Source: Corella eumyota (lineage: Eukaryota > Chordata > Ascidiacea > Phlebobranchia > Corellidae). From it: a stretch of DNA of 64,000 bases. Every line of letters starts with the position of its first letter. Position 1 is the stretch's first letter. The DNA lies in contig OY720098.1 of NCBI GenBank assembly GCA_963082875.1, forward strand, positions 372,001 through 436,000. Direction: 5' to 3'. This document shows positions 25,059-37,919 of this stretch, piece by piece. A model generated the notes under the pieces. It worked only from the letters and a program-made list of their open reading frames with translations, had not been told where the DNA came from and made no database searches. A program made the translations under genes and the position numbers.

Positions 25059-28000
25059 TTAAACAACCACCATTGTAGCATCCCATATTTCCCTTTGTGT
25101 TTCAGCAATGATTGTCCACTTGTTGTTCGTCGGATCAAATACTTCAATGGAATTAACTGGATTGCCACTAAATAATAAAACAATAAACCAGAGTTTAAAA
25201 AAATTATTACAAACTAAATATTTAGTTTAACTTACTTATACAAGCCCCCCATCACATAAATCTTGCCATCTACAACTGAGGCACAGTGACGACATCGAAC
25301 CTCGTTCAGTGGTTCAACTTCTGACCATGTATCTGTGGAAATATTGTATTTGATCACCGATGAAACACCACCATTTTGACATCCACCTTAATTAAGTTAT
25401 AAAAATTAGTTGACTTAAATGTTATAAAACTTTTAACACAAAAGAATCACTTTAACATCGTAAATTATTTTTATAAAGTTATTCTAATTATGTTATTAGA
25501 TAAAAAAATTACATGCAAAATAACAAATACATACCAGTTACAAATATGTGATCATCCAAAACTACAGCTGCATGCTCACTTATACAATATTCCATTGCAG
25601 CAATAAGAGACCACTTTTGTTCATCAAAATCAAAACATTCTGAAGAACTTAATGTTTTTCCATTATTATTACATCCCCCTATTGCAAACAATTTGCCTAA
25701 ACAAATCAATCAAACTAAAATATACATTTACAAACCAAATTAAACTTATAAAAATTTAATATAAATAAAATGTTGTCTAGAAATTTTATTAATTTGGTTT
25801 TACTAATATTTTTAAACATATCTTACCAAATTAATACAATTTTTAAATTTAACTAATAAGTAAATAATATATTATATTCTTTATATTTTAGTTTATTTTG
25901 TTAAAATATTAAATTAATTTTATTAAAAACCTAATTGCATAAATACACAAACAAATTAGCAGAATGGTCACTAGTGATGTCATAATGAGCTAGTGTTATG
26001 AATTAAAATTTAGATTTAACCCAAAGTTGCAGCCAAAATATTTAAATTATTTAAATTATTTGCTTAATTATTAATCTTAATTCAATCTTAAGACCAAGTT
26101 ATTTTTGACCCAACAGAGTTAAATTTTTGTAACACTGCTTAATGATTAATTTTTTTAAATATTTTTTAAACTTATCATTGTATTAAGACACCTTTTTTAA
26201 TATTTAGTAAACTATATTAAAACATTTATTAATACAATAAAACCTTAACTTGTTTACCTCTTGCAGCAAGTAATGCATGTTCATATCTTGGAACAATCAT
26301 GTCAGGAATATTTCCTCTTTTATTTGTCCTCACATCCAAGAATTCCCCACTTGATAAAGTTTTATAATTTTCATCTTGACCTCCAGTTGTGTAAATACGA
26401 TCTACAACATTTATAAACTAAACAGATTGTTTTTTTTATTTTTATTATAATCTTGTCATATTTAATACAGTCGAAAACTTAAAACATTTAATATTATTAA
26501 CTAAATAGCTTGTTGCAATAAAAATAAATCCCAACTAGTCAAACACTAAAGTTAATAAACCAACCATTTATGACAGCTGATGATGCACAAAACCGAGCTT
26601 GTTTCATTGGAGGTTCAACTTTCCATTGTGGATCTACTTCATCTAACTTTAAACTCTCAACAGAGGATTTACCATTCCCTCCCATGATGAAAACTTGTTT
26701 GTTGACAATAACAGATGAAGCTTCCCTCCTTTCTTCATTTAATTCCTTAAAATAATTTTAGTTTATAAATTTCCAAATATAAACAAATTTAAAAAAGTGT
26801 AAATTAAACATCGTTTTTTAAACCAAATTGTTAAACACTGAAACATTTAAATTTAAAAATAAAAAAAAATAAAAATCAACTTACTGGCATCTGAGTCCAT
26901 TGTTTTGTAACAGAGTCAAACAAAACAACATTTTTTGTATTGGGGTAACTCCCTCCCATTATAAGTAACTTTGTTGGAACTACAACTATAAAAATAAAAT
27001 CACTGTGTTTAAAAAGTGAAATAATATTTAAACTTATTTATTTAATTTAAATGTTTCTTATTTTAATGTTAATTTTATTTGTGAATGCAATATTAATCCC
27101 AATTATAACCTTTTTCTATATCAGGAACAAACTGAACAATAGCAGAAATAATTGCTTGATTACATTCCAGTGAACTCATAATCAAGCTCTGAAATAAAAA
27201 TATTTTTAAAACAAATAAATTAAATAAAAATGCTTCATTTAATATCATTAAATAATGTTTCATTTCAATTTATAATCATTTAACTGACCTCTTTCATAAC
27301 AACTTGTTGAAGAAATTCTCTGCCTAATTTAAGAAGATCAAGAGATTGAAACAACTTGTTGACATGTTTCTGTCGTTCATTGCTGTCATGTTTTATCCAA
27401 TTTATCATCGAATTGTAAACTATCTGCTCAGATGAAACCTGTGTTAAAATATGTTCAAAACAATTTAAACAGGTTAAATTTAATCTTGTCTAAGATAGTA
27501 TGAGTATTTATTTAGAAAATACTTATCAATGAAAATGGCTTTTCTAAAAAAAATTAATGTAGAGAAAGTAAAAAGGTAGTTCCATAGAAAAATATTTTGA
27601 ATATAAATAGTTCTAGTGCAATACTTTGTTTCAGGAGCAAATTAAAATAATATTTGTACAAGATTAGTTTGGCAATTTAAAAAAAAATTTTATAAACTTT
27701 TGAAAGCCGTGTCTTCTAAACATAGTAAAACTTATATTACCTTTTTTTCTTTTAGTTTTAGAATAGAAAGCAAATCCTCGTAACAAAGTTTAATAAATTC
27801 TTGCTTTGATGCAACTTTTTCAAAATTCTCAGCAATCATTTTCTGGGCTTCTTGCTTTAAGTTTTCAAGGTTGTATCTTTGAGAATAAGCCAGCATGGTT
27901 AAACAATTCTCAACATCAACAATGGTTTGCAGAAATCCTCCACAAAACTTTCGAAGTTCTAAATTTAAAATGTTGTCTCATTCTTAAGTTAAATGAGAAT

Positions 28001-28729
28001 AATATTTAAAAAAAATTAATTATAATAATTATGAAAAAACATCAAATATATTAAAAATATTTAAATGACTTAAATATAATTTAACTTTTAATAAAAATTT
28101 ACATGCTACCCTATTGTTATTGAAATTTTAATAATTTTACTGTTAATCTGTAGATAATTTGCAGCTTCCATAATTTCAAACACATTTTCTTCGGTTATCA
28201 GGATTTTTGCAGTGTAGGCATAATCTAAAATAAGTTCCATAATTTCCGAGCTTATTCCTTGGATCTTTACAATGGGATTGTATTTCTCTCTCATCTGTAA
28301 AAATATAAAGTTCACTGAAAAGACAATATTATTGTATTGGCAAGACCACCATTTTACATTTGAAATGCTACCATTTTCTAACAGCCATTTTATAAATTTT
28401 ACTAGAACCACATTGTATTAATTCTAAACAAAATATTGCAAAATCAACAATTTTTTAAAATGTTTTTTTTACCTCAGTTGTAAACATTGTTTTAAAGAAA
28501 ACACAAAAAAATGCGAGAATGTTTTTGTGAACAGAATGCTTCTTTGTTCCATCATTGATTGTAACATCACAAAACTCTTTGTCTTCATTTCTATCTCTAA
28601 AATAAAACATTAAATAAATATTTAGTTTTAAAATAATAAATCAACCAACAGTATATCAATAACAAACCTGTTTAACTCTTCAAATATTTCATTAATGTGG
28701 TCACCCTCAAATTGTTGACTTCGCACCAT
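25059..28729 (-). CDS. Gene G: complete BTB-BACK-Kelch (KLHL-type) protein, 542 aa
   Basis: Exons (5' to 3'): 28729-28668, 28596-28473, 28294-28141, 27958-27741, 27438-27289, 27188-27110, 26979-26885, 26745-26565, 26401-26258, 25696-25535, 25386-25236, 25167-25059. The frame is open, 1629 bp. BTB, BACK and six blades are in the usual order. Exon 6 is the PDIEKG type but exon 7 is the PNTKN type, a combination that points to a crossover between them. This copy has the most divergent rim: RREASS (blade 2), MEYCISEH (blade 5), EVRCRHC (blade 6, where all others have GH) and EIWDATM at the end. The first residue of exon 9 is Arg where the others have Cys. Spacers on both sides are type 2. Intron 9 is more diverged than in its neighbours. 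Confidence 0.88.
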
Positions 28730-29253
28730 TTTTAAACAAATTTAAACAACATTAACAACAAACCTAAAACCTTGAAACAAAAATGTAATTAGTAAAACTA
28801 GAGTGATTAGAAAATGCATAAAAGTAATTAAACTTTAAATACATGCACAAATACTATCAAAATCATTAAAAATAAAATTTTAAATTGCATTCTAACTTAA
28901 ATAAATTTTGAAAAAACAACTGCAATTATTTTAAAGTACAATTAAATAAATCAAAATATCTAACTTAAAATCATAAAAAGGAACCAATTGTTTTAAATAT
29001 TACTAGTTCTAAGAAAGAAAAATTAAACAATTTAGGCCTAAACAAATACAGGCAAAAAACAATCAAATAACAAAACCAAAGATTAAAAATATCTTCCTTA
29101 ACAAAATAACTTAATTGATAAAACATTTTTCAATAAATTTAATTAATATTTTTAGTCTTAAAATAATTTTTTAATATCACCAATAACAAAGTTAAAATGT
29201 TTAAAAAAGTTGTAACACTAACTTTATTGTTACTGTATAAACAGAAATTGTTA
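28730..29253. other. Spacer G-H (type 2)
   Basis: Type 2 AT-rich spacer with TTAGGCCTAAACAAATACAG. No gene or RNA seen. Confidence 0.5.
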
Positions 29254-32200
29254 TTAAACAACCACCATTGTTGCATAACAAATTCCTAATTTTGTTTCAG
29301 CAGTGATTGTCCACTTGTTATTTGTGGGATCAAACACTTCAATGGAATTAACTAGATCCTCAAACCTAAATAATAAAACAATAAACAAGAGTTTATTAAA
29401 TTATGACAAACTAAATATTTAGTTTAACTTACCCATCCAAGCCCCAAACAACATAAATCTTGCCATCTACAACTGAGGCACAGTGACCCCATCGAGCCTT
29501 GTTCAGTGGTGCAACATCTGACCAGGTATCTGTAATAATGTTGTATTTGATCACCGATGAAACAGTACCATTTTGATATCCACCTTAATTAAGTTATAAA
29601 AATTAGTTAACTTAAATGTTATAAAACTTTAAACACAAAAGAATCACTTTAACATTGTAAATTGTTTTTATAGAGTTATACTAATTATGTTACTAGATAA
29701 AAATTACATGTAAAATAACAAATACATACCAGTAACAAATATGTGATCATCCAAAACTACAGCTGCATGGCTACTTAAACTACATTTCATTGGAGAAATA
29801 AGAGACCACTTTTGTTCATCAAAATCAAAACATTCTGAAGAACTTAATGTTTTACCTTTATTATCATATCCCCCAATTGCAAATAATTTACCTGAACAAA
29901 TCAATTAAAACAAAATATATAATTACAAACCAAATTAAACTTATAAAAATATAATACTTAAAAAATGTTGTCTAGAAATTTTAATAATTTGTTTTTAATA
30001 TTTTTAAAACTTATATTATTAAACTAAAACTTTTTTTTCTAATTACCCAATAATTAAATAATTTTTTCTTTACATTTTAATTTGTTTTGTGAAAACATTA
30101 AATTAAATTTATTCAATTAAAAAACAAATTGTTTAAAGACACAAACAATAAAGCAGAATGGTCACTAGTGATGTCATAATGAGCTAGTTTTATGAATTAA
30201 AATTTAGATGTCACTCAAAGTTGCAGCCAAAATAATCAAATTATTTAAATTATTTGCTTAATTATCAATCTTAAGTTAATCTTAAGACCAAGTTATTTTT
30301 GACCCAACAGAGTTAAATTTTTGTAACACTGTTTAATGAATAATTTTTTTTAAATATTTTTTAAACTTATCGTTGTATTAAGACACCTTTTTTAATTATT
30401 TAGTAAACTATATTAAAACATTTATTAATACAATAAAACCTTAACTTGTTTACCTCTTGCAGCAAGTAATGAATGTTCATATCGTGGAACAATCATGTCA
30501 GGAATATTTCCTCTTTTATTTGTCCTCACATCCAAGAATTCCCCACTTGATAAAGTTTTATAACTTTTATCTCGACCTCCAGTTGTGTAAATACAATCTA
30601 CAACATTTATAAACTTAACAGATTGTTTTTTTATTTTATTTTAATCTTGTCATATGTAAAACATTTAGAAACTACTTAGATTGGTTTGTAGTTTAAATAA
30701 TAACTGTGCTTTAAAGTAAAAATAAGGTTAAATCTTAATGTGTAAATCAATAATAACTAAAGTGCAAATTGCAGTTATACCAACAAACCCAAAAAAGCAA
30801 ACAATAAAATTAATAAACCAACCATTTATGACAGCTGATGATGCACACAACCGATCTTGTTTCATTGAAGGTTCAACTTTCCATTGTGGATCTACTTCAT
30901 CTAACTTTAAACTCTCAACAGAAGATTTACCCTCCCCTCCCATGATAATTACTTGATTGTTGACAACAGCAGATGAAGCTCCCCACCTTTCTTTATTTGT
31001 TTCCTTAAAACAATAAAAGTTTATAAATTTCTAAATGCAAACAAATTAAAAAAAGTGTAATTTAACATCTTATTTAAACCGTATAAATTTTAAACATTAA
31101 AACATTTAGATTTTAAAACAAAAAAAAAACTGAAAATCAACTTACGGGCATTTGAGTCCATTGTTTTGTAACAGTATCAAACAAAACAACATTTTTTTTA
31201 TTGGGGGAATCCCCTCCCATTATAAGTAACTTTGTTGGAACTACAACTATAAAAATAAAATCCCTTTGTTTAAAAAGTAAAATATTATTTAAACAAAAAT
31301 GTTTCTATTCTCTATTTAAATGTTATTATTATTAAATTAAATTAAAATAATTTAAGTTAATTTCAAAAACATAATATTAACCTTTTTCTTTATTTGGTAT
31401 TAATTTAACAATAGCAGAAATGATTGAATGAGAACATTCCAATGAATTCATAATCAAACCCTAAAATAAAAATAACTTTTAAAACAACTTAATCAACCTT
31501 TAAATGCTGATTATTTAATATTTATTTTATTTTAATTATAAATAATTTAACTGACCTCTTTCATAACAACTTGTTGAAGAAATTCTCTGTCAAATTTAAG
31601 AAGATCAAGAGAAAGAAACAATTGGTTAACATGTTTCTGTCGTTCATTGCTGTCATGTTTTATCCAATTTATCATCGCATTGTAAACTATCTGCTCAGAT
31701 GAAACCTAGGTTTAAAAATGTTTAAAATAATTTAAACAGGTTAAATTTAATCTTGTCTAAGATAGTATGAGTAGTTATTTAGAAAATGCTTATCAATAAA
31801 AAAAAGAATTTCTAGAGTAAAATTAGCGTAAAGAAGTTAAAAAGGTAGTTCCATAAAAAATATTTTGACCAAAAATAGTTTTAGAGCAATTTTTTGTTCC
31901 ACATTAAACATATTAAAATAATATTTGTACAAGGGTTAGTTTGCCAAATTTTTTAAAATTATGTTATAGTATTAGAAAGCTAAGTTTTCTTAACATACTA
32001 AAACTTATATTACCTTCTTTTCTTTTAATTTTAGAATAGAAAGCAAATCCTTGAAACAAAGTTTGATAAATTCTTGCTTTGATGCAACTCTTTCAAAATT
32101 CTCAGCAATCATTTTCTGGGCTCCTTGCTTTAAGTTTTCAAGGTTGTATCTTTGAGAATAAGCCAGCATGATTAAACAATTCTCAACATCAACAATGGTT

Positions 32201-33011
32201 TGCACAAATTCTCCACAAAACTTTCGAAGTTCTAAAATTAAAATGTTGTCTCATTCTTAAGTTAAATGAGAATAATATTTAAATAAAATTATTAATAATA
32301 ATTATGACAAAACATTAAATATATTAAAAATATTTAAATGACTTAAATATAATTTAACTTTTAACAAAAATTTACATGCTACCCTCCTAATGTTATTGAA
32401 ATTTTATTATTTTTACTGTTAATCTGTAGATAATTTGCAGCTTCCATAATTTCAAAGACATTTTCTTCGGTTATCAGGATTTTTGCAGTGTAGGCATAAT
32501 CTAAAATAAGTTCCATAATTTCCGAGCTTATTCCTTGGATCTTTACAATGGGATTGTATTTCTCTCTCATCTGTAAAAACATAAAGTTGACTGAAAAGAC
32601 AATATTATTGTATTGGCAAGACCACCATTTTACATTTGAAAATGCTACTATTTTTTTACAGCCATTTTACAAATTTGAAGTAGAACCACATTAAATAAAT
32701 TTAAACAATTGCAAAATTTTTACGAATAAGTAGTTTTTAAAATGTTTTTTTTACCTCAGTTGTAAACATTGTTTTAAAGAAAACACAAAAAAATGCGAGA
32801 ATGTTTTTGTGAGCGGAATGCTTCTTTGTTCCATCGTTGATTGTAACATCACAAAACTCTTTGTCTTCATTCCTATCTCTAAAATAAAACATTAAATAAA
32901 TATTTAGTTTTAAAATAATAAATCAACCAACAGTATATCAATAACAAACCTGTTTAACTCTTCAAATATTTCATTAATGTGGTCACCCTCAAATTGTTGA
33001 CTTCGCACCAT
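29254..33011 (-). CDS. Gene H: complete BTB-BACK-Kelch (KLHL-type) protein, about 543 aa
   Basis: Exons (5' to 3'): 33011-32950, 32878-32755, 32570-32417, 32231-32014, 31705-31556, 31460-31382, 31240-31146, 31003-30823, 30597-30454, 29891-29730, 29583-29433, 29365-29254. The frame is open, 1632 bp. The acceptor before exon 5 reads CTAG instead of the common CACAG but is valid. The Gly-Gly of the last full blade (end of exon 11) is Trp-Gly, which is unusual for a kelch repeat and may distort that turn. Exon 8 begins ETNKERWG where most copies have ELNEERWG. Intron 4 matches E and M, while intron 8 is of the longer kind seen in E. Rim residues include KARWGHC and GICYATM. Probable CUL3 adaptor, target unknown. 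Confidence 0.87.
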
Positions 33012-33569
33012 TTTTAAACAAATTTAAACAACATTAACAACAAACCTAAAACTTTGAAACAAAATTGTAATTAGTAAAACTACAGTGATTAGAAAATGCA
33101 TAAAAGTAATTAAAATTTAATTACAAGCACAAATACTATCAAAATCATTAAAAATAAAATTTTAAATTGCATTCTAACTTAAATAAATTTTGAAAAAAGA
33201 ACTTGCAATTATTTTAAAGTTCAATTAAATAAATCAAAATATCTAACTTAAAATCATAAAAAAAATTTGTTTTAAATATTACTAGTTCCAAAAAAGAGAA
33301 ATTACACAATTTAGGCCTAAACAAATACAGGCAAAAAACAATCAAATAACAAAACTAGAGATTAAAAATATCTTCCTTAACAAAATAACTTAAATGATAA
33401 AACATTTTTCAATAAATTTAATTGATTTCTTTAGTTTTAAAATAGTTTTTTAATACCACCAATAATAAAATAGAAATACTTAATAAGGTATTAATACTAG
33501 TTGTATTGTTACTATGTAAACTTAATGTAAATAACAAGTTGTGACATCATAAATAAAATAAATCATTTG
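33012..33569. other. Spacer H-I (type 2)
   Basis: Type 2 AT-rich spacer. A TGACATCA-type octamer is present close to gene I. No gene seen. Confidence 0.5.
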
Positions 33570-36500
33570 TTAATAAACAACCACCATTGCTGCATGATAT
33601 ATTTTCCCTTGTGCTTCTGCAATGATTGTCCACTTGTTGTTCGTCGGATCAAATATTTCAATGGAATCAACTAGACGAAACCTAAATAATAAAACAATAA
33701 ACTAGAGTTTAATAAATTATTACAAATTAAATATTTAGTTTAACTTACCCTTTACCCCAGCCCCCCACAACATAAATCTTGCCATCTACAACTGAGGCAC
33801 AGTGACCACGTCGAGCCTTGTTCATTGGTTCAACTTCTGACCAGGTATCAGTAATAATGTTGTATTTGATCACTGATGAAACATCACCATTTTGATATCC
33901 ACCTTAATTAAGTTATAAAAATTAGGTAACTTATATGTTATAAAACTTTAAACACAAAAAAATTACTTTAACATTGTAAAATGTTTTTATAGAGTTATAC
34001 TAATTATGTTACTAGATAAAAATTACATGCAAAATAACAAATACATACCAGTAACAAATATGTGATCATCCAAAACTACAGCTGCATGCTCACTTATACC
34101 ATATTTCATTGGAGCAATAAGAGACCACTTTTGTTCAGCAAAATCAAAACATTCTGAAGAACTTAATCTTTCATTATTATCATATCCCCCGAATGCAAAT
34201 AATTTACCTGAACAAATCAATTTAAACAAAATATACATTTACAAACCAAATTAAACTTATGAAAATTTAATACTTAAAAAATGTTGTCTAGAAATTATAA
34301 TAATTTGTTTTTAATATTTTTAAAACTTATATTATTAAACTAAACTTTTTTTTATTTTAAATTAATCAATAATTAAATAATTTTTTCTTTACATTTTAAT
34401 TTGTTTTGTAAAAACATTAAATTAAATTTATTCAATTAAAAAACAATTTGTTTAAAGACACAAACAATATAGCAGAATGGTCACTAGTAATGTCATAATG
34501 AGCTAGTTTTATGAATTAAAATTTAGATGCCACTCAAAGTTGCAGCAAAAATAATCAAATTATTTAAATTATTTTCTTAATAATCAATCTTAAATTAATC
34601 TTAAGACCAAGTTATTTTTGACCCAACAGAGTTAAATTTTTGTAACATTGCTTAATGATTAAATTATTTTAAATATTTTTTAAACTTTTCATTGTATTAA
34701 GACACCTTTTTTTAATTATTTAGTAAACTATCTTTAAACATTTATTAATACAATAAAACCTTAACTTGTTTACCTCTTGCAGAAAGTAATGAATGTTGCC
34801 ATCGAGGAACAATCATGTCAGGAATATTTCCTCTTTTATTTGTCCTCACATCCAAGAATTCCCCACTGGATAAAATTTCCCATTTTTCATCTTGGCCCCC
34901 AGTTGTGTAAATACAATCTACAACAATAATAAACTAAACAGATTGTTTTTTATTTTTCATTATATTCTTTTAATATATATTACAGTAGAAAACTTAAAGC
35001 ATTTAATATTATTAACTAAATAGCTTGTTGCAATAAAAATAAAACCCAACTAGTCAAACACTAAAGTTAATAAACCAACCATTTATGACAGCTGATGATG
35101 CCAACAACCGAGCTTGTTTCATTGGAGGTTCAACTTTCCATTGTGGATCTACCTCATCTAACTTTAAACTCTCAACAGAGGATTTACCATTCCCTCCCAT
35201 GATGAAAACTTGTTTGTTGACAACAGCAGATGAAGCTCCATACCTCCCTTCATTTAATTTCTTTAAATAAAAAATTTCGTTAAATTCTAATCCTATAAGT
35301 GTATTGATCTTAGATGTCTATAATTTTATAATGTAAAACTTAAAAAATACAAATTCCACATTTTTTGCTAACGTAATGCATTATATATTATTAAATTGCA
35401 GCATTTTGATTAATTTTAATATTTAAAAAGTTAACTGAACAAAATGTAATTTTAGAAAAGACAACTAACTGGTATCTGAGTCCATTGTTTTGTAACAGTG
35501 TTAAACAAAACAGATTCTTTTTCATAACTATGTCCTCCCATTATAAGTAACTTTGTTGGAACTACAAGTATAAAAATAAAATCACTGTGTTTAAAAGGTA
35601 AAATAATATTTAAACTTACTTATTTAATTTAAATGTTTCTTATTTTAATGTTAATTTTATTTGTGAATGCAATATTAATCCCAATTATAACCTTTTTCTA
35701 TATCAGGAACAAACTGAACAATAGCAGAAATAATTGCTTGATTACATTCCAGTGAACTCATAATGAAGTCCTGAAATAAAAATACTTTTAAAACAAATAA
35801 ATTAAATAAAAATGCTTCATTTCAATATCATTCAATAATGTTTCATTTCAATTTATAATAATTTAACTGACCTCTTTCATAACTACTTGTTGTAGAAATT
35901 CTCTGCCTAATTTAAGAAGATCAAGAGATTGAAATAATTGGTTGACATGTTTCTGTCGTTCATTGCTGTCATGTTTTATCCAATTTATCATCGAATTGTA
36001 AACTATCTGCTCAGATGAAACCTGTGTTTGAAAAATGTTCAAAATAATTTAAACAGGTTAAATTTAATCTTGTCTAAGAAAGTATGAGTATTTATTTAAA
36101 AAATACTTATCAACAAAAAAAAATTTCTAGAAAAAAAAACTAATGTTAAGAAGTTAAAAATGTAGTTCCCTGGAAAAATTTAACTATAAATAGTTTTAGA
36201 ACAATTTTTTGTTCCAGGAAACACATTAAAATAATATTTGTACCAAGGTTAATTTGGCAATTTAAAAAAAAAATTTTATAAACTTCAGAAAGCCAAGTCT
36301 TCTAAACACTCTAAAACTTATATTACCTTCTTTTCTTTTGGTTTAAGAATACAAAGCAAATCTTCAAAACAAAGTTTAATAAACTCTTGCTTTGATGCAA
36401 CTCTTTCAAAATTCTCAGCAATCATTTTCTGGGCTCCTTGCTTTAAGTTTTCAAGGTTGTATCTTTGAGAATAAGCCAGCATGGTTAAACAATTCTCAAC

Positions 36501-37327
36501 ATCAACAATGGTTCGCAGAAATTCTCCACAAAACTTTCCAAGTTCTAAAATTAAAATGTTGTCTCATTCTTAAGTTAAATGAGAATAATATTTGAATAAA
36601 ATTAAATATAACAATTACGACAAAACTTTAAATATATAAAAAAGATTTAAATAACTTAAATATAATGTAACTATTCACTTTTAACAAAATTTACATGCTA
36701 CCCTATTGTTATTGAAATTTTAATAATTTTACTGTTAATCTGTAGATAATTTGCAGCTTCCATAATTTCAAAGACATTTTCTTCGGTTATCAGGATTTTT
36801 GCAGTGTAGGCATAATCTAAAATAAGTTTCATAATTTCCGAGCTTATTCCTTGGATCTTTACAATGGGATTGTATATCTCTCTCATCTGTAAAAACATAA
36901 AGTTCACTGAAAAGACAATATTATTGTATTGGCAAGACCACCATTTTACATTAGAAAATGCTACCATTTTTTTACAGCCATTTTACAAATTTAAAGTAAA
37001 ACCACATTAAATAAATTTAAACAATTGCAAAATTTTTATGAATAAGTAGTTTTTAAAATGTTTTTTTTACCTCAGTTGTAAACATTGTTTTAAAGAAAAC
37101 ACAAAAAAATGCGAGAATGTTTTTGTGAGCGGAATGCTTCTTTGTTCCATCGTTGATTGTAACATCACAAAACTCTTTGTCTTCATTTCTATCTCTAAAA
37201 TAAAACATTAAAAAAATATTTAGTTTTAAAATAATAAATCAACCAACAGTATATCAATAACAAACCTGTTTAACTCTTCAAATATTTCATTAATGTGGTC
37301 ACCCTTAAATTGTTGACTTCGCACCAT
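33570..37327 (-). CDS. Gene I: complete BTB-BACK-Kelch (KLHL-type) protein, 542 aa
   Basis: Exons (5' to 3'): 37327-37266, 37194-37071, 36886-36733, 36544-36327, 36021-35872, 35770-35692, 35561-35470, 35260-35080, 34917-34774, 34207-34049, 33902-33749, 33681-33570. The frame is open, 1629 bp. The usual stop TAA has become TAT, so the protein gains one Tyr before the next TAA (ending MVVVY). Exon 4 starts LGKFCGEFLR instead of LRKFCGEFLQ, at the 3-box next to the CUL3 interface. Exon 7 is of the HSYEKES type shared with E. The rim is distinctive: PRWQHSLL before blade 4, GKIYHAAM at the C-terminus, KARRGHC in blade 6. The 3' spacer is type 2 and the upstream spacer type 1. Confidence 0.87.
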
Positions 37328-37919
37328 TTTTAACAAATTTAAACAACACTAACAACAAACTTAAAACCTTGAAACAAAATTGTAATTAGTAAAAGTACAG
37401 TAATTAGAAAATGCATAAAAAATATTAAAATTTAATTAAAAGCACAAAATGTTAAAAAAAAGTTATAAAAAATTAAATTTTCAATGCAAAGTTATAAAAT
37501 AACAATAAACGTATTTTAACTAAAAATTAATTAAAAAAAGCATTAAAAAGTTTAAAATATAATTTCCAACTATTTAAATTAAAAATCTTAATTTGAATCA
37601 TAGAATAAAAACAATTGTTTTACATATTACTAGTTTTAAAAACAAAATACTCAGTAATTACTTAGGCATAAACAAATTTAAAAAACAAAACAATCAATAA
37701 ATAAAAAACATAAAAATTAAAAATATATGCCCTATTAAAATACCTTTACTGAAAAAAATCTTATCATACATTTTATTAAAATTTTAAAATTTAAAATAAT
37801 TTTTAAAAGCACCAATAATAAAGTTAAATCTTTAATAAAGTTTTATTACTACTTGTATTGTTACTGTGTAAAGGTAATTAAATAACAAGTTGTGACATCA
37901 TAAACAGAATAATAAATTA
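37328..37919. other. Spacer I-J (type 1)
   Basis: Type 1 AT-rich spacer, very close in sequence to the A-B spacer without its transposon. No gene seen. Confidence 0.5.
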
